A stretch of DNA of 64,000 nucleotides from the NCBI GenBank assembly GCA_963676385.2, contig CAXXMM010000010.1, forward strand, positions 75,552 to 139,551. Reading direction: 5' to 3'. The position numbers and the translations under genes are program-made. The notes beneath the pieces are model-generated. The model was not told the origin of the DNA and did not search any database. It saw only the letters and a program-made list of their open reading frames with translations. The number at the start of each line of letters is the position of its first letter. Within the stretch, counting starts at the first letter, position 1. Shown here piece after piece: positions 26,764-35,644 of the stretch. The DNA comes from UBA1422 sp963676385. GTDB lineage: Bacteria > Bacillota > Clostridia > Peptostreptococcales > Anaerovoracaceae.

Positions 26764-27740
26764 AAAAAGTGTTTTCCGGCGTTCAACCGACCGGCAATAT
26801 TCACATTGGCAACTACTTGGGCGCCCTAAAACAGTTTGTGGAATTACAAGACGAGAATCAGTGCATCTACTGTATTGTGGATTTGCATTCCATTACGTTG
26901 CCTCAAAATCCGGCAGAGTTGCGCCACAGTATTTTAGACGTGGCGGCCTTATACATGGCAGTTGGACTAGATCCCAAAAAATCCATATTGTTTGTCCAAT
27001 CTCAAGTGCCGGCCCACGCAGAGTTGGCATGGGTGTTAACGTGTAATACCTACACGGGAGAGTTGTCTCGTATGACCCAGTTCAAAGATAAAAGCCGTGG
27101 AAATGAATCTTCTCCCACAGGGTTGTTCACCTATCCGGTGCTCATGGCTGCGGATATTCTTTTGTATGACACCAATATTGTTCCCGTCGGGAATGATCAA
27201 AAACAACACATTGAATTGTGCAGGGATGTGGCCATTCGCATTAATAACAAATACAAAGACACGTTTGTCATACCAGAGGGAAGATTTCTAAAAGCCGGGG
27301 CCAGAATTATGGCATTGGATGATCCGTCAGCCAAAATGAGTAAGAGTGCTGAAAACGTACATAGCAGAATTTCATTGTTGGATGATGAAGCCAAAATCAA
27401 AAAATCCATTATGCGAGCAACTACCGATTCAGACGGAGAAGTACGTTTTGATTTGGAAAACAAACCGGGTATCAGTAATTTAATGAACATTTATGCTGCC
27501 TTTTCCGGCATGGCAATTGAAGATATCCAGAAGAAATATGTAGGTTGCGGATATGGGGAGTTCAAAAAGGACTTGGTGCAGGTGACCATCCAGTCCCTTT
27601 CCCCAATCAAGGCTAGATACGAGGAAATTCGCCATAGTGATGAATTGATTCAGGCGCTGGCCGATGGCAGAGCGCGGGCCAACGCCATTGCCGAAAAGAC
27701 AATGACCAGAGTAAAAGAACGATTTGGCCTTGGAATTTAG
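26760..27740 (+). CDS. trpS: Tryptophan--tRNA ligase
   Basis: This 326-residue class I synthetase charges tRNA-Trp. It has the HIGH-type motif GNIHIGN (residues 12-18) and the KMSKS loop (AKMSKSAENVHS). The start overlaps the sigma factor stop (ATGA), implying coupling. It ends in UAG at 27738-27740. The 246 bases after it are AT-rich and contain no gene that I can support. Confidence 0.97.
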   Translation: MKKVFSGVQPTGNIHIGNYLGALKQFVELQDENQCIYCIVDLHSITLPQNPAELRHSILDVAALYMAVGLDPKKSILFVQSQVPAHAELAWVLTCNTYTGELSRMTQFKDKSRGNESSPTGLFTYPVLMAADILLYDTNIVPVGNDQKQHIELCRDVAIRINNKYKDTFVIPEGRFLKAGARIMALDDPSAKMSKSAENVHSRISLLDDEAKIKKSIMRATTDSDGEVRFDLENKPGISNLMNIYAAFSGMAIEDIQKKYVGCGYGEFKKDLVQVTIQSLSPIKARYEEIRHSDELIQALADGRARANAIAEKTMTRVKERFGLGI

Positions 27741-27986
27741 AAAGTGAAGGCCGAAGGGAATAGGAAAAGAGGCACATAGGAGGCAAATCATATGTGCTTT
27801 TATTTTGAAAAAAACAAGTTTGCATCAAGGCATAGGAGTTTTAAACTGAAAAAACAACGAGTTTCACCCTCAAAATATATGAGTTTCGCCATGAGGTAAA
27901 ATTTTGGCAAATTTTTTTGGTATACTTTACATGTATTTGTCTGCTATTTTAAATATGAAGTTAGTGTATAAACCGGGAGTTGGGGG

Positions 27987-28523
27987 ATGAAAACAAAAAA
28001 AATCATTATTGGGATTGTCATTTTTGTTGGGGTAGTATTGTTGAGTATTGGCTATTATTTTTTGATGAATGGTGTGTCGCAAGTTCATGGGATTGTTTGT
28101 GTACACAGCAATCTAGTTTCAGGAGGGATATTATCAACCGGGAACAGATATAATGACTTAGTTCAGGCTAGCGGGTACAACATGAAGGGGATTCATACAG
28201 AAAAGAAATTGCTTCTTTCAACAAAAAACAAATATAATAAATCCGGATTAAAATACTCTTTTCAAGCCAGACAAAACAAAAAGGTCTTGATTGTATTGTA
28301 TTTACAAATGGATCAGTTAACCGGAGAGTTGGGACAAACTGAAGAGTTGCATTTTTTAACAAAAACCAAAAAGTGGGGACGGACAAAATGCGACTTTGAC
28401 ATTTCGTTTCATAAAAAAAAGGGATGGGAATGTGTCACCATTATTGTCAATGGCTTAGGGCACAAAAGCCCAAAAGTTTTTGAATATCCCATTCATAAAA
28501 TTCCAGCCGCTATTGAATTATAA
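27987..28523 (+). CDS. Hypothetical membrane-anchored protein
   Basis: The 178-residue protein has an N-terminal hydrophobic segment (about residues 6-27, KIIIGIVIFVGVVLL...), likely a signal anchor, and a basic, Lys-rich exterior domain with no motif that I recognise. A GGGAGTTGGGGG sequence precedes the ATG. It stands alone between trpS and the convergent plsC and has lower GC than its neighbours, possibly an acquired orphan. Confidence 0.55.
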   Translation: MKTKKIIIGIVIFVGVVLLSIGYYFLMNGVSQVHGIVCVHSNLVSGGILSTGNRYNDLVQASGYNMKGIHTEKKLLLSTKNKYNKSGLKYSFQARQNKKVLIVLYLQMDQLTGELGQTEELHFLTKTKKWGRTKCDFDISFHKKKGWECVTIIVNGLGHKSPKVFEYPIHKIPAAIEL

Positions 28524-28625
28524 ATTCAAATTCTTAGAAAGAATTTCCAAGGAATTTTTTTGTTTTACCAGTGGTTATAAATAGATACAGGTAAGCTTTT
28601 CCATGGTGGTTCATATAGTATATAG

Positions 28626-29366
28626 TTATTCCATTTCAATGAGTCGGTTCAGTCCGTTTTGGATGATTTCCTTCACCTGATCCGGCAAATCATGTTCTTG
28701 TGCCCGGGTCAGGTCCGAAGTGGGGAGGGCAGGGTGAATCATCACCTGCACGGGGCTTCCCTTGATGATGCCGGTTTCTTCATATATTCGATAAGTTCCA
28801 TTTAAGGAGACCGGAACAATGGGCACGCCGGGTTTTGTGGCCAACTTAAAGGCACCGGGCTTGAAGGAGCCCATAACAGGACCTTTACTTCTGGTTCCCT
28901 CAGGAAAAACCAAAAGGGAAAATCCCATTTTGATATATTCGATGCCGGTTTTAATGGATTGCAAAGATGAGCGAAGATCGTCCCGGGTCAAAAATACTGC
29001 CCGTACCCGATCTATCCACTTTCCATAAAGAGGAACCTTTGATAATTCAACTTTGGTAACAAAGCTAAATTGGATGGTATCCAAGGCGGCACACAAAACA
29101 ACAATATCCCCATATGCCTGATGATTGGAAACGTATAATACCGGACCCTCTTTCGGGAGATTTTCTTTTCCATAAACTGAAATATCAACACCAATCAATT
29201 GAGAAAGCTTGCTGCCCCAAGTAGTGGTAGCTTTCAAAATGGCATCCTTTTCTTTCTCAATGTTGCCATCTTCTCTGGCGGTTGCAATCTCTTTTTTGTA
29301 CGCCGTTAGATATTTTAGCGCACTATAGGCTTTGATGACACTGGGAAGGTTTCGTACAATTTTCAT
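28626..29366 (-). CDS. plsC: 1-acyl-sn-glycerol-3-phosphate acyltransferase
   Basis: The 246-residue PlsC-family enzyme makes phosphatidate from lysophosphatidate at the membrane. The NHQAYGD motif (HX4D, His82 to Asp87) and FPEGTRSKG are intact. The first 60 residues precede the core domain and are helical. The start overlaps the mtbC stop (ATGA), so it is translationally coupled to a corrinoid protein, an unexpected pairing. It may simply be the distal gene of the methylamine operon. Confidence 0.9.
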   Translation of the reverse strand: MKIVRNLPSVIKAYSALKYLTAYKKEIATAREDGNIEKEKDAILKATTTWGSKLSQLIGVDISVYGKENLPKEGPVLYVSNHQAYGDIVVLCAALDTIQFSFVTKVELSKVPLYGKWIDRVRAVFLTRDDLRSSLQSIKTGIEYIKMGFSLLVFPEGTRSKGPVMGSFKPGAFKLATKPGVPIVPVSLNGTYRIYEETGIIKGSPVQVMIHPALPTSDLTRAQEHDLPDQVKEIIQNGLNRLIEME

Positions 29367-30037
29367 GAATGGTTTCCTTTCGCTACTGCATTTCGTTCTT
29401 CAATGATTCGTAATGCGGTGCGAGCCGCATCAATCGCATCTTCGCTATAGGCATCAGCACCGATTCTGGCAGCCCACCGAAGGGTGCAAGGGGCTCCGCC
29501 TACCATGGTTTGGAATTCACCTCTAAGGGCCATTTTGTTCAGCAACGCCTCAAGTTTTCGTTGTTCCTTTAAAGTTGAAGTGAGAAGCGCACTGGTTGCA
29601 ATAATGTCCACCTTGTTTTCAATGGCCTTTTCAATAATCGTCTCAACGGGGACTTCCCTGCCAATATCAATGACATGCAAGCCATAAGCTTTCATTGTGG
29701 AAGATACAATTCCTTTGCCAATTTCATGAACATCCCCTTCTACTGTGGCAATCAGTACCCTTCCCTTGGCAGCGGATTCCGCCACCCCTAAAAGTTGATC
29801 AATGGTGGTCAAAACCTTTTTCATTACTTCTGCAGAATATAATAATTCAGGCAAAGAGATTTCTCCCTTTTCAAAAAAAGTACCAACTTTTAAGTTGCCG
29901 GGGGCAAAACCTTTTTGTAGCAACTCAATTAAGTCGACACCTTCATCATATGCCGATTGTATTAATTCCATTGCCCAATCTTCATTGGCATCAAGAATAG
30001 ACTGTTGTGCCTGCTGATACAATTCTGCCAACTCCAT
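29363..30037 (-). CDS. mtbC: Dimethylamine corrinoid protein (MtbC-like)
   Basis: The 224-residue cobalamin-binding protein has a helical cap domain (residues 1-90) and a Rossmann B12-binding domain with DVHEIGKG; His104 is the lower cobalt ligand. It accepts a methyl group from a methylamine methyltransferase and passes it on. The start at 30037 has AGGAG seven bases upstream; the earlier ATG at 30055 includes that signal in its own coding sequence. It is called MtbC because mtbB is directly upstream, but the family alone does not fix the substrate. Confidence 0.82.
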   Translation of the reverse strand: MELAELYQQAQQSILDANEDWAMELIQSAYDEGVDLIELLQKGFAPGNLKVGTFFEKGEISLPELLYSAEVMKKVLTTIDQLLGVAESAAKGRVLIATVEGDVHEIGKGIVSSTMKAYGLHVIDIGREVPVETIIEKAIENKVDIIATSALLTSTLKEQRKLEALLNKMALRGEFQTMVGGAPCTLRWAARIGADAYSEDAIDAARTALRIIEERNAVAKGNHS

Positions 30038-30103
30038 GCTTTCACTCCTGTTCATTGTACTAATTGTAACATAAAATCCGGAACAAACAAGAACACATCA
30101 TAA

Positions 30104-30144
30104 AGAAAGGGGGGCACTGAATTCCTTGCGGATTCAGGCCCCCT
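30104..30144 (-). terminator. Intrinsic terminator between mtbB and mtbC
   Basis: On the minus strand a GC-rich hairpin (GGGGGC ... GCCCCC with an AATTCA/TGAAT inner stem) is followed by TTTCTTTAT. It comes 18 bp after the mtbB stop, so mtbC-plsC would be transcribed at a lower level or from a second promoter. Confidence 0.7.
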
Positions 30145-30161
30145 ACTGTAATGACTTTCCC

Positions 30162-31568
30162 TTATTTCATCCCAGCTCTTTCTTTAAAACGTTCTACGCT
30201 GTTAATCTTAATGTCGAGGGCTTTTGCGATTCTAAACTTGGCTTCCATGCCAATGTTTGATTCTGCACAAGGTTCTAGATTTCCAAGACCAAATCCTCTT
30301 TCTTCTCGGACTTCTGCCATTGTGACAACATCGCAAATTTCTTCAAGAGTAAGACCTAACTTCTCGGCAACATATTTTTTTGCTTCATTAATTTTCATCT
30401 TTTTTGAAAGTTGAAGTCTGAAGACCATGTCGCCTGCTGTGCGTACGCCGCCCATGCTTGCGGCCAGGGCGTGAGCTGCCTCAGCACCCAGGGGATCACC
30501 TACGCCTACCTACAATCCGTCGACTTTAGCGATTTCCACTAAGCAACGGTCTGCTCGGGTAACCACATCAGCCGGAAGGTTTTCGCACATGGGAATTCCG
30601 CCTACGCCCATGCCGGCATCGGCATGAACCGGAATTGTGGCTGCTTCTGTGCAAGCTTTCATGAAGGTGCACACTCGGGCAATATTCCATGGGAAGGTAG
30701 CGTTGCAGTTGGTATTCACAACGGCACCAAAGATGGAAACGCCGGCCTGTTCAGCCAATTTTACTTGTTGGTGAGGGTATAGACCTGCCAAACGAACATC
30801 ATTGTACTTCAGTTTGCCGTGCATTCCCAGTACAAATTCTCCCGCCATGCCCATAATAACAGGCATGTCCGGAAATTCTTTGGTGATTCGCTCTGCCGCT
30901 TGGAGGGCGACTAAGAAATCAGCATCTCCGGCTGCGCCACTGGTATCCAGTTCAAAGCCGTCAGCGCCTACATCGTTCATTTGCTTTGCCACATACATAA
31001 TGTCAGAAACAGAATGGGGAATGGCCTCTTCCTGAGCTGCCAGAGCCTCTTTGATTCGTCCTTCAGGCAGCAATACAGCCCAGTTCTCCACCGGACCATC
31101 CGGCTTAGTATAAAAGCCTAGATTTGGCATTGCGCCGTAGTAAATCGGCATGGTGGTTTTGGATAACGCGCTTTTCAGTACGCCGGCCTCTCTTTTGGCC
31201 ACCCCTTTTACGGTTTTATAGTTATAGTCACTGTATCCGATATCAACGGAATCACAGCCAAGCACTCTTTCGTGAATCATCGCATTGACACTTCTATCAA
31301 TGGGAAGTCCGCACTTGGTGCTGAGTTTGTCGGAACCGGAATCACTGGTAGTGACAACAGCATCCATGGGATGAACGCCCACAATGCCGCCCGGCGCCGT
31401 AACGATGTCAAAAATTTTATCCATTTCTTCTTGGCTTAGGGGAGGAATTTTTCCTCTGCTGGCTGCATCTTCCACGCCTACCTGAATGTCTTCTCGTATT
31501 TCATCGGCAGTCATGTAGACAATGGATCCATCACCCATTCGGGTGAAGAATTTCTTATCTTCGCTCAT
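30162..31568 (-). CDS. mtbB: Dimethylamine methyltransferase MtbB, with in-frame UAG (pyrrolysine)
   Basis: The enzyme transfers a methyl group from dimethylamine to a cognate corrinoid protein. The frame from 31568 runs 352 codons to a single UAG at 30512-30510, then continues in the same frame for 115 more codons, with conserved-looking sequence, to a true stop at 30162. The total is 468 residues, against 467 in the Methanosarcina enzyme, whose pyrrolysine is at about residue 356; here it is residue 353. GAAAGGAG precedes the ATG. Upstream sequence includes GVHPMDAVVTTSDSGSDKL, typical of MtbB. Standard gene callers would split this gene in two. Confidence 0.92.
30510..30512 (-). other. In-frame UAG codon read as pyrrolysine in MtbB (residue 353)
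   Basis: The plus strand reads CTA at these bases, that is UAG on the minus strand. The preceding codons encode KVDGL and the following codons GVGDP, with no other stop until 30162. The position coincides with the known catalytic pyrrolysine of the family. Confidence 0.9.
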
Positions 31569-31597
31569 TGGATCTCCTTTCTCAAAATAAATTAGTA

Positions 31598-33085
31598 CTA
31601 CTTAGAATGTGCTTTCTTAAATTTTGCCAATTCATTGGCCTCGGCTTCTCCTTCTACCACCAGGTCGTGAATCCTCTTCGCAACTTCCGGCGGCAGGGGG
31701 TCTACTTTGTAGTTTTCCAGAATTTCTCTGGCTTGCTCGTTGGCAACTTGTGCCATGTCCTTGGCTCCCGCATTTTCCCAATTGTCCCGCATTCTTCGGT
31801 TAATCAGGTTGGTGGTGGACAGGTCACTTCTCATATACTTTAGGGTATGCCGCTCTGACAAGTAATTCCCTGCAGGTCCCACCTTTTTAATCACATCCAG
31901 GGCAATGGTCTCTTTGTTGACGGCGATGCCTTGCAGTACCCTTCGTATCATTTTGACGATTTCCTGGTCAATCAGCAGACTTTCGTAGCTCATTGTCATG
32001 CCCATCTCCAACATGCCCATCCCATAAATCACGTTGCTGCCGGTCACTGCCGGAAGGAGTGAGGTAAGGGTTTTTTCGTGGCCCAATTGGATGTCCAGGC
32101 ATTTGCTGTCCCCCTATGTCCCGCCTACATTGGTGGGAATGCCATAGTAGTGGCCGAGTTGGCCTACCGCCGCTCCGCACATGGCGTGCTCCGGTGCGCC
32201 TACCGGGGAGGTAATGGTTTTCATATCCATAATGGTGGTGGAAGTGCCATACAAGATGGGGTTCCCTTTGTTCACCAACTGTGCCAAAACAATGCCTCCC
32301 AGGATTTCTGCGTTGGTGGTTACCAAAGTTCCTGCCAAGGTGGCCGGAGTGGTTCCTCCGCATAGTCCCATGGATAAAATGTCGATGGGCAATCCGTGTT
32401 CCGCGGACAGTTTGATAATGGACGTTTCGTTTTCGTTGATTTCAAGCGGGCTGTTGGGGCAGGCGCCCATGCAGATGATGGGACGTTCCCGAAGTTTGTC
32501 ATAGCCTCCTTGAATGGTTGCCGCCATATCGATGAACCGTTGGGTGTTTTTTACCCCCTCCAAGTCATGGGCGAAGTTTTTGGTCAGGTTGTTAAAGACC
32601 ACTTCCGCTTCGTGGAGAGCTCTTACCTTTTGGTTCACATCTCCCGCTGTGACGGCGATGGAAAATACATTGACTTCATCCAGGGCATCAATAAATCGAG
32701 CCACATTTCCCAAATCTTCTTTGGTGGATTCTCGTACGTCCCCGGTGTATGGATCGATGATCATAACCCCGGTTCCAAAATTCTTGTAAGCCACCCGTTT
32801 CTTCCCAATCAAAGTGTCATTCTTCGGGTTTCGTCCGCAAAGAGTAAATTCCTCGGGACAGGATTCAATGGCATCGTTGACCAGATTGGCAGGAAAGCGT
32901 ACCCGGTCCGTTTCACGGTCCACGTCGCAACCGGCAGCGCTGAGAATGTCATGGGCATCTTTTCCGTGAATCTGAAGTCCGTAGTCCCCCATCAAGTCCA
33001 ACGTGGACTGATGGATGGCATCCAAATCTTCATTCCCCAGAATGCAGTACCCTTGTATGTCGTCTTCGTGTTTGAATTTTGACAT
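31598..33085 (-). CDS. mttB: Trimethylamine methyltransferase MttB, with in-frame UAG (pyrrolysine)
   Basis: This TIM-barrel enzyme demethylates trimethylamine to dimethylamine, methylating its corrinoid protein. From the ATG at 33085 (AAAGGAG upstream) the frame runs 323 codons to a UAG at 32116-32114 and then continues in frame to 31598. The total is 495 residues, the size of the archaeal pyrrolysine MttB, whose pyrrolysine is at residue 334; here it is 324. The presence of the UAG separates it from the larger non-pyrrolysine MttB superfamily, whose members demethylate betaines and related quaternary amines. It lies between mttC and mtbB. Confidence 0.93.
32114..32116 (-). other. In-frame UAG codon read as pyrrolysine in MttB (residue 324)
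   Basis: The plus strand reads CTA here (UAG on the minus strand). It is flanked in frame by NVGGT before and GDSKC after, and the downstream frame stays open for 171 codons. Both halves belong to the same family. Confidence 0.92.
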
Positions 33086-33113
33086 TTGCTGCTCCTTTAA
33101 TCATGTCGGGAAA

Positions 33114-33761
33114 TTATTTTCCTTCAATGCAAGCTAAAATGTAGTTTACCGCATCTCCGGCCTCTTCGCAGTATGCATCGGCACCGATTTTTTCGGCCCA
33201 TCTCTTGGTAACGGGCGCACCGCCTACCATGGTCTTTACTTTGTCACGAAGACCGGCTTCTTTGAGAGCTTCTTCAATGTCTTTTTGAACCGTCATGGTT
33301 GTGGTCAATAGAGCACTGCTGCCAACAAAGTCTGCGTTTGTTTCTTTTACCTTTTCAATGAAAACAGATGCGGGAACTTCCCTTCCCAAATCATGAACTT
33401 CAATGCCGTTGGTCTTTACCAAAGAAGCAACGATGCCTTTGCCGATATCATGAACGTCGCCTTCTACAGTGGCAATAACCATAACACCTTTGGCCTTTTT
33501 TTCAGAAGCATCCAATTTGCTTTCAATGACTTCTGTGGCCATTTTCATGACTTCGGTACTAAAAATCAATTCGGGAAGAAAGATTTCGCCTCTACCAAAC
33601 AAATCTCCGAGATGTCGGATGCCGGCACTAAATCCGTCGGCCAGTAAATCGACCATACTGATGCCCTCAGCTTCTGCAGCGTCCAAAGCTTCTTTGGCCA
33701 TGTCTTCGTCGCATTCCACGATAGAGTCAAATGCTTTTTTGATGATATCATCTTTTGCCAT
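33114..33761 (-). CDS. mttC: Trimethylamine corrinoid protein (MttC-like)
   Basis: This 215-residue B12-binding protein has the same layout as MtbC: a helical cap, then DVHDIGKG with His104 as cobalt ligand, SALLTTTM and the C-terminal VGGAPVT phosphate-type loop. It is the first gene of mttC-mttB-mtbB, with AAAGGAGG before the ATG, and is divergent from the PocR/AraC regulator. Assigned to trimethylamine by adjacency to mttB. Confidence 0.87.
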   Translation of the reverse strand: MAKDDIIKKAFDSIVECDEDMAKEALDAAEAEGISMVDLLADGFSAGIRHLGDLFGRGEIFLPELIFSTEVMKMATEVIESKLDASEKKAKGVMVIATVEGDVHDIGKGIVASLVKTNGIEVHDLGREVPASVFIEKVKETNADFVGSSALLTTTMTVQKDIEEALKEAGLRDKVKTMVGGAPVTKRWAEKIGADAYCEEAGDAVNYILACIEGK

Positions 33762-33911
33762 GTGTCTTGTTCCTCCTTTATAACTTAGTCTGGGTTAATA
33801 TGTTAAGTTTCAGACTATTCTAACGTCTATATTAAAGGTTGAATTAGAAAAATAATAGAAATAGCGTTGGCAGTTTTTGTAATTTCATATGGTTAAATTC
33901 GGCCAAAATAG

Positions 33912-33940
33912 TTGTATTTTGTCATTCTCGCTGATATGAT
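33912..33940 (+). promoter_or_regulatory. Promoter of the PocR/AraC regulator in the divergent region
   Basis: -35 TTGTAT (33912-33917), 17-bp spacer, -10 TATGAT (33935-33940). The divergent gap (33762-33978) also has a six-bp dyad AGTCTG / CAGACT at 33787-33816 on the mttC side, a possible operator. No gene fits in the gap. Confidence 0.6.
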
Positions 33941-33978
33941 ATAAAAATCGTTATAAAAACAGGCAAAAAGGAGACTTT

Positions 33979-35313
33979 ATGGCCACCAATCGAGATGTGA
34001 TTTCCCTGCAAGCCGTTAATCATGGCTTGCCGCTGAGGACGGAAGAACTAAAAAAACTGGAAGAAGCTATGACCGCTTTTTCTGAATTTACGGGTGTTCC
34101 GGTGACCTTTTTTAATGCCAAAGGGGAACCTATCTGGGAACGTCGAGGGGAAGCAAAACTGTGTAATTTGTTTGATATTTACCGTGAGCCGGGAAGCCTT
34201 TGCCGCAAAGGGCTGCTTTCGGCCACCAAAATTTCTAACCAACTAGGGGATCCCTATGTTTTTGTATGTAAGGCGGGGTTTGTAAACATTTCCATGCCAA
34301 TCATGATTATGGGCAAATCCTTTGGTCACTTTGTTGCCGGCCCTATGGTAATGGGAATCATGCAGGAAAGTTTGTTGACAAATATTTTTTCCCTTACGAA
34401 AGTCAATGAAACAGACATTCCAAAACTGATGGTTTTTGTCCGAGGCATGCGGGACTACACCCCCAAGGAAGTTTCTCATTTATCGGTTATGTTTGGCAGT
34501 GGGGTGATTTCTTCTATTCGACAAAATGCTGAGTACGCCAAAATTTCCAGCCGCAATGCGGAGCAACAACGAATTGGGGAGCGGATTCGTCTTCGCAAGC
34601 AGGATGGAGACGCGCGAGACAATAGGTTACCCTTGGAGCGGGCGCATAAACTGGAAACTCAATTGGCAAACTTGATTGAAGCCGGTGAAGCCGAAAAGGC
34701 TTCGGATTTGGTGAGAGAATGGGTGGAAGAACTTGCCTTGGCGGAAGCGGGAGATTTGGCGGCGGTAAAAATAAAAATCCTTAGCAGTTGTACCGTGTTG
34801 GCACGGTTGACAGAAGAAGATTCATTTATCTATGAAATCGATGAATTAAGTGAGGCGGGGGACATAGAAGAGTTGACCCACCTGACAGGTAATTTCGTTG
34901 GGAAATTATCCATTTCATTTAATGCTTCCTCATATGGGGGGAATTCACAGTTGATTCGAAATGCTTTAGATTATATCCATCAAAACTATGATAAAAAAAT
35001 AGCTTTGGCCGGGGCAGCAGAGATTCTTCATATTAATCCTTCCTATCTTTCTATGTTGTTTAAGCAAGAGGTGGGGCTGGCTTTCACGGATTATGTAAAT
35101 AATTTTCGAATTGTAAAAAGCAGAGATTTGCTTTCCAGAACCAACCTTAGCCTGGGAGAAATAGCCGCTATGACCGGCTTTGAAGATCAAAGCTATTTCT
35201 CAAAAACCTTCAAAAAATTCACAGCGTCCACGCCTATGGAATTTCGAAAAAATCATAAGGCACGCAATGCTGCAGAGCGCCAGCAAAAACTCTTTAATCT
35301 GGGAGGCTCCTAA
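33979..35313 (+). CDS. PocR-domain / AraC-family transcriptional regulator
   Basis: The 444-residue protein has an N-terminal PocR ligand-sensing domain (about residues 25-185) with cysteines C62, C75 and C97, a helical middle region (about 195-300), and a C-terminal double helix-turn-helix of AraC type (IALAGAAEILHINPSYLSMLFKQ, then LSLGEIAAMTGFEDQSYFSKTF). PocR-type domains sense small hydrocarbon-type ligands such as propanediol. The divergent position next to mttC suggests that it activates the methylamine operon, with a methylamine or the corrinoid status as signal; this is an inference. A strong AAAGGAGA ribosome-binding site is present. Confidence 0.85.
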   Translation: MATNRDVISLQAVNHGLPLRTEELKKLEEAMTAFSEFTGVPVTFFNAKGEPIWERRGEAKLCNLFDIYREPGSLCRKGLLSATKISNQLGDPYVFVCKAGFVNISMPIMIMGKSFGHFVAGPMVMGIMQESLLTNIFSLTKVNETDIPKLMVFVRGMRDYTPKEVSHLSVMFGSGVISSIRQNAEYAKISSRNAEQQRIGERIRLRKQDGDARDNRLPLERAHKLETQLANLIEAGEAEKASDLVREWVEELALAEAGDLAAVKIKILSSCTVLARLTEEDSFIYEIDELSEAGDIEELTHLTGNFVGKLSISFNASSYGGNSQLIRNALDYIHQNYDKKIALAGAAEILHINPSYLSMLFKQEVGLAFTDYVNNFRIVKSRDLLSRTNLSLGEIAAMTGFEDQSYFSKTFKKFTASTPMEFRKNHKARNAAERQQKLFNLGGS

Positions 35314-35433
35314 TTCGCCCGCACTTGGCCATGCGGTTTTCAAAAAGCTAAATTCCAAACCGTGACGGCTATGGCACAAAGTTCCTCGAATCCCAAAATA
35401 CATTGAAAAATGAAAGGAAATCACAAAAATACT

Positions 35434-35462
35434 TTGACATTGACCGTCAAACCATATACAAT
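35434..35462 (+). promoter_or_regulatory. rplM-rpsI promoter
   Basis: -35 TTGACA (35434-35439), 17-bp spacer, -10 TACAAT (35457-35462). The start would be near 35470, leaving a leader of about 175 nt. The 120 bases before it, after the regulator stop, hold nothing that I recognise. Confidence 0.85.
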
Positions 35463-35469
35463 ACCTTTG

Positions 35470-35644
35470 TCGCGCGTTAGGAACCGTTATCCGTGACCGC
35501 GAAACTAAATTATTTTTAGTCATGCCGAACCAGATTTAGCACGGAATTATCTGTGGGAATCCCAGTAGGCAGCGCCGAACCAGATTTAGGAAATTCAGAA
35601 TGGATGAAGCTCCAAAAATCCCAGTAGGTAGAAAGGAAACCCCA
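35470..35644 (+). ncRNA. Structured leader upstream of rplM, candidate L13 autoregulatory element
   Basis: The leader contains nested complementary arms (GCGC / GCGC, CCGTG / CACGG, CTAAA ... TTTAG, GGGAATCCC) and ends at the rplM ribosome-binding site. Two motifs are duplicated 50-60 bases apart: GCCGAACCAGATTTAG (35523 and 35573) and AATCCCAGTAGG (35558 and 35618). Firmicutes have an L13 leader RNA at this place that represses translation when L13 binds it. The position fits, but I could not check the fold against the family model. Confidence 0.55.

Noticed and set aside
32114..32116. UAG as a pseudogene-making nonsense mutation in mttB
   Set aside because: The codon is at the family's pyrrolysine position, downstream coding remains intact, and mtbB has the same feature.
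28600..35320. pylT/pylS/pylBCD genes near the methyltransferases
   Set aside because: No tRNA with a CUA anticodon arm and no PylS, PylB, PylC or PylD-like frame was seen in the window; they must be elsewhere if present.
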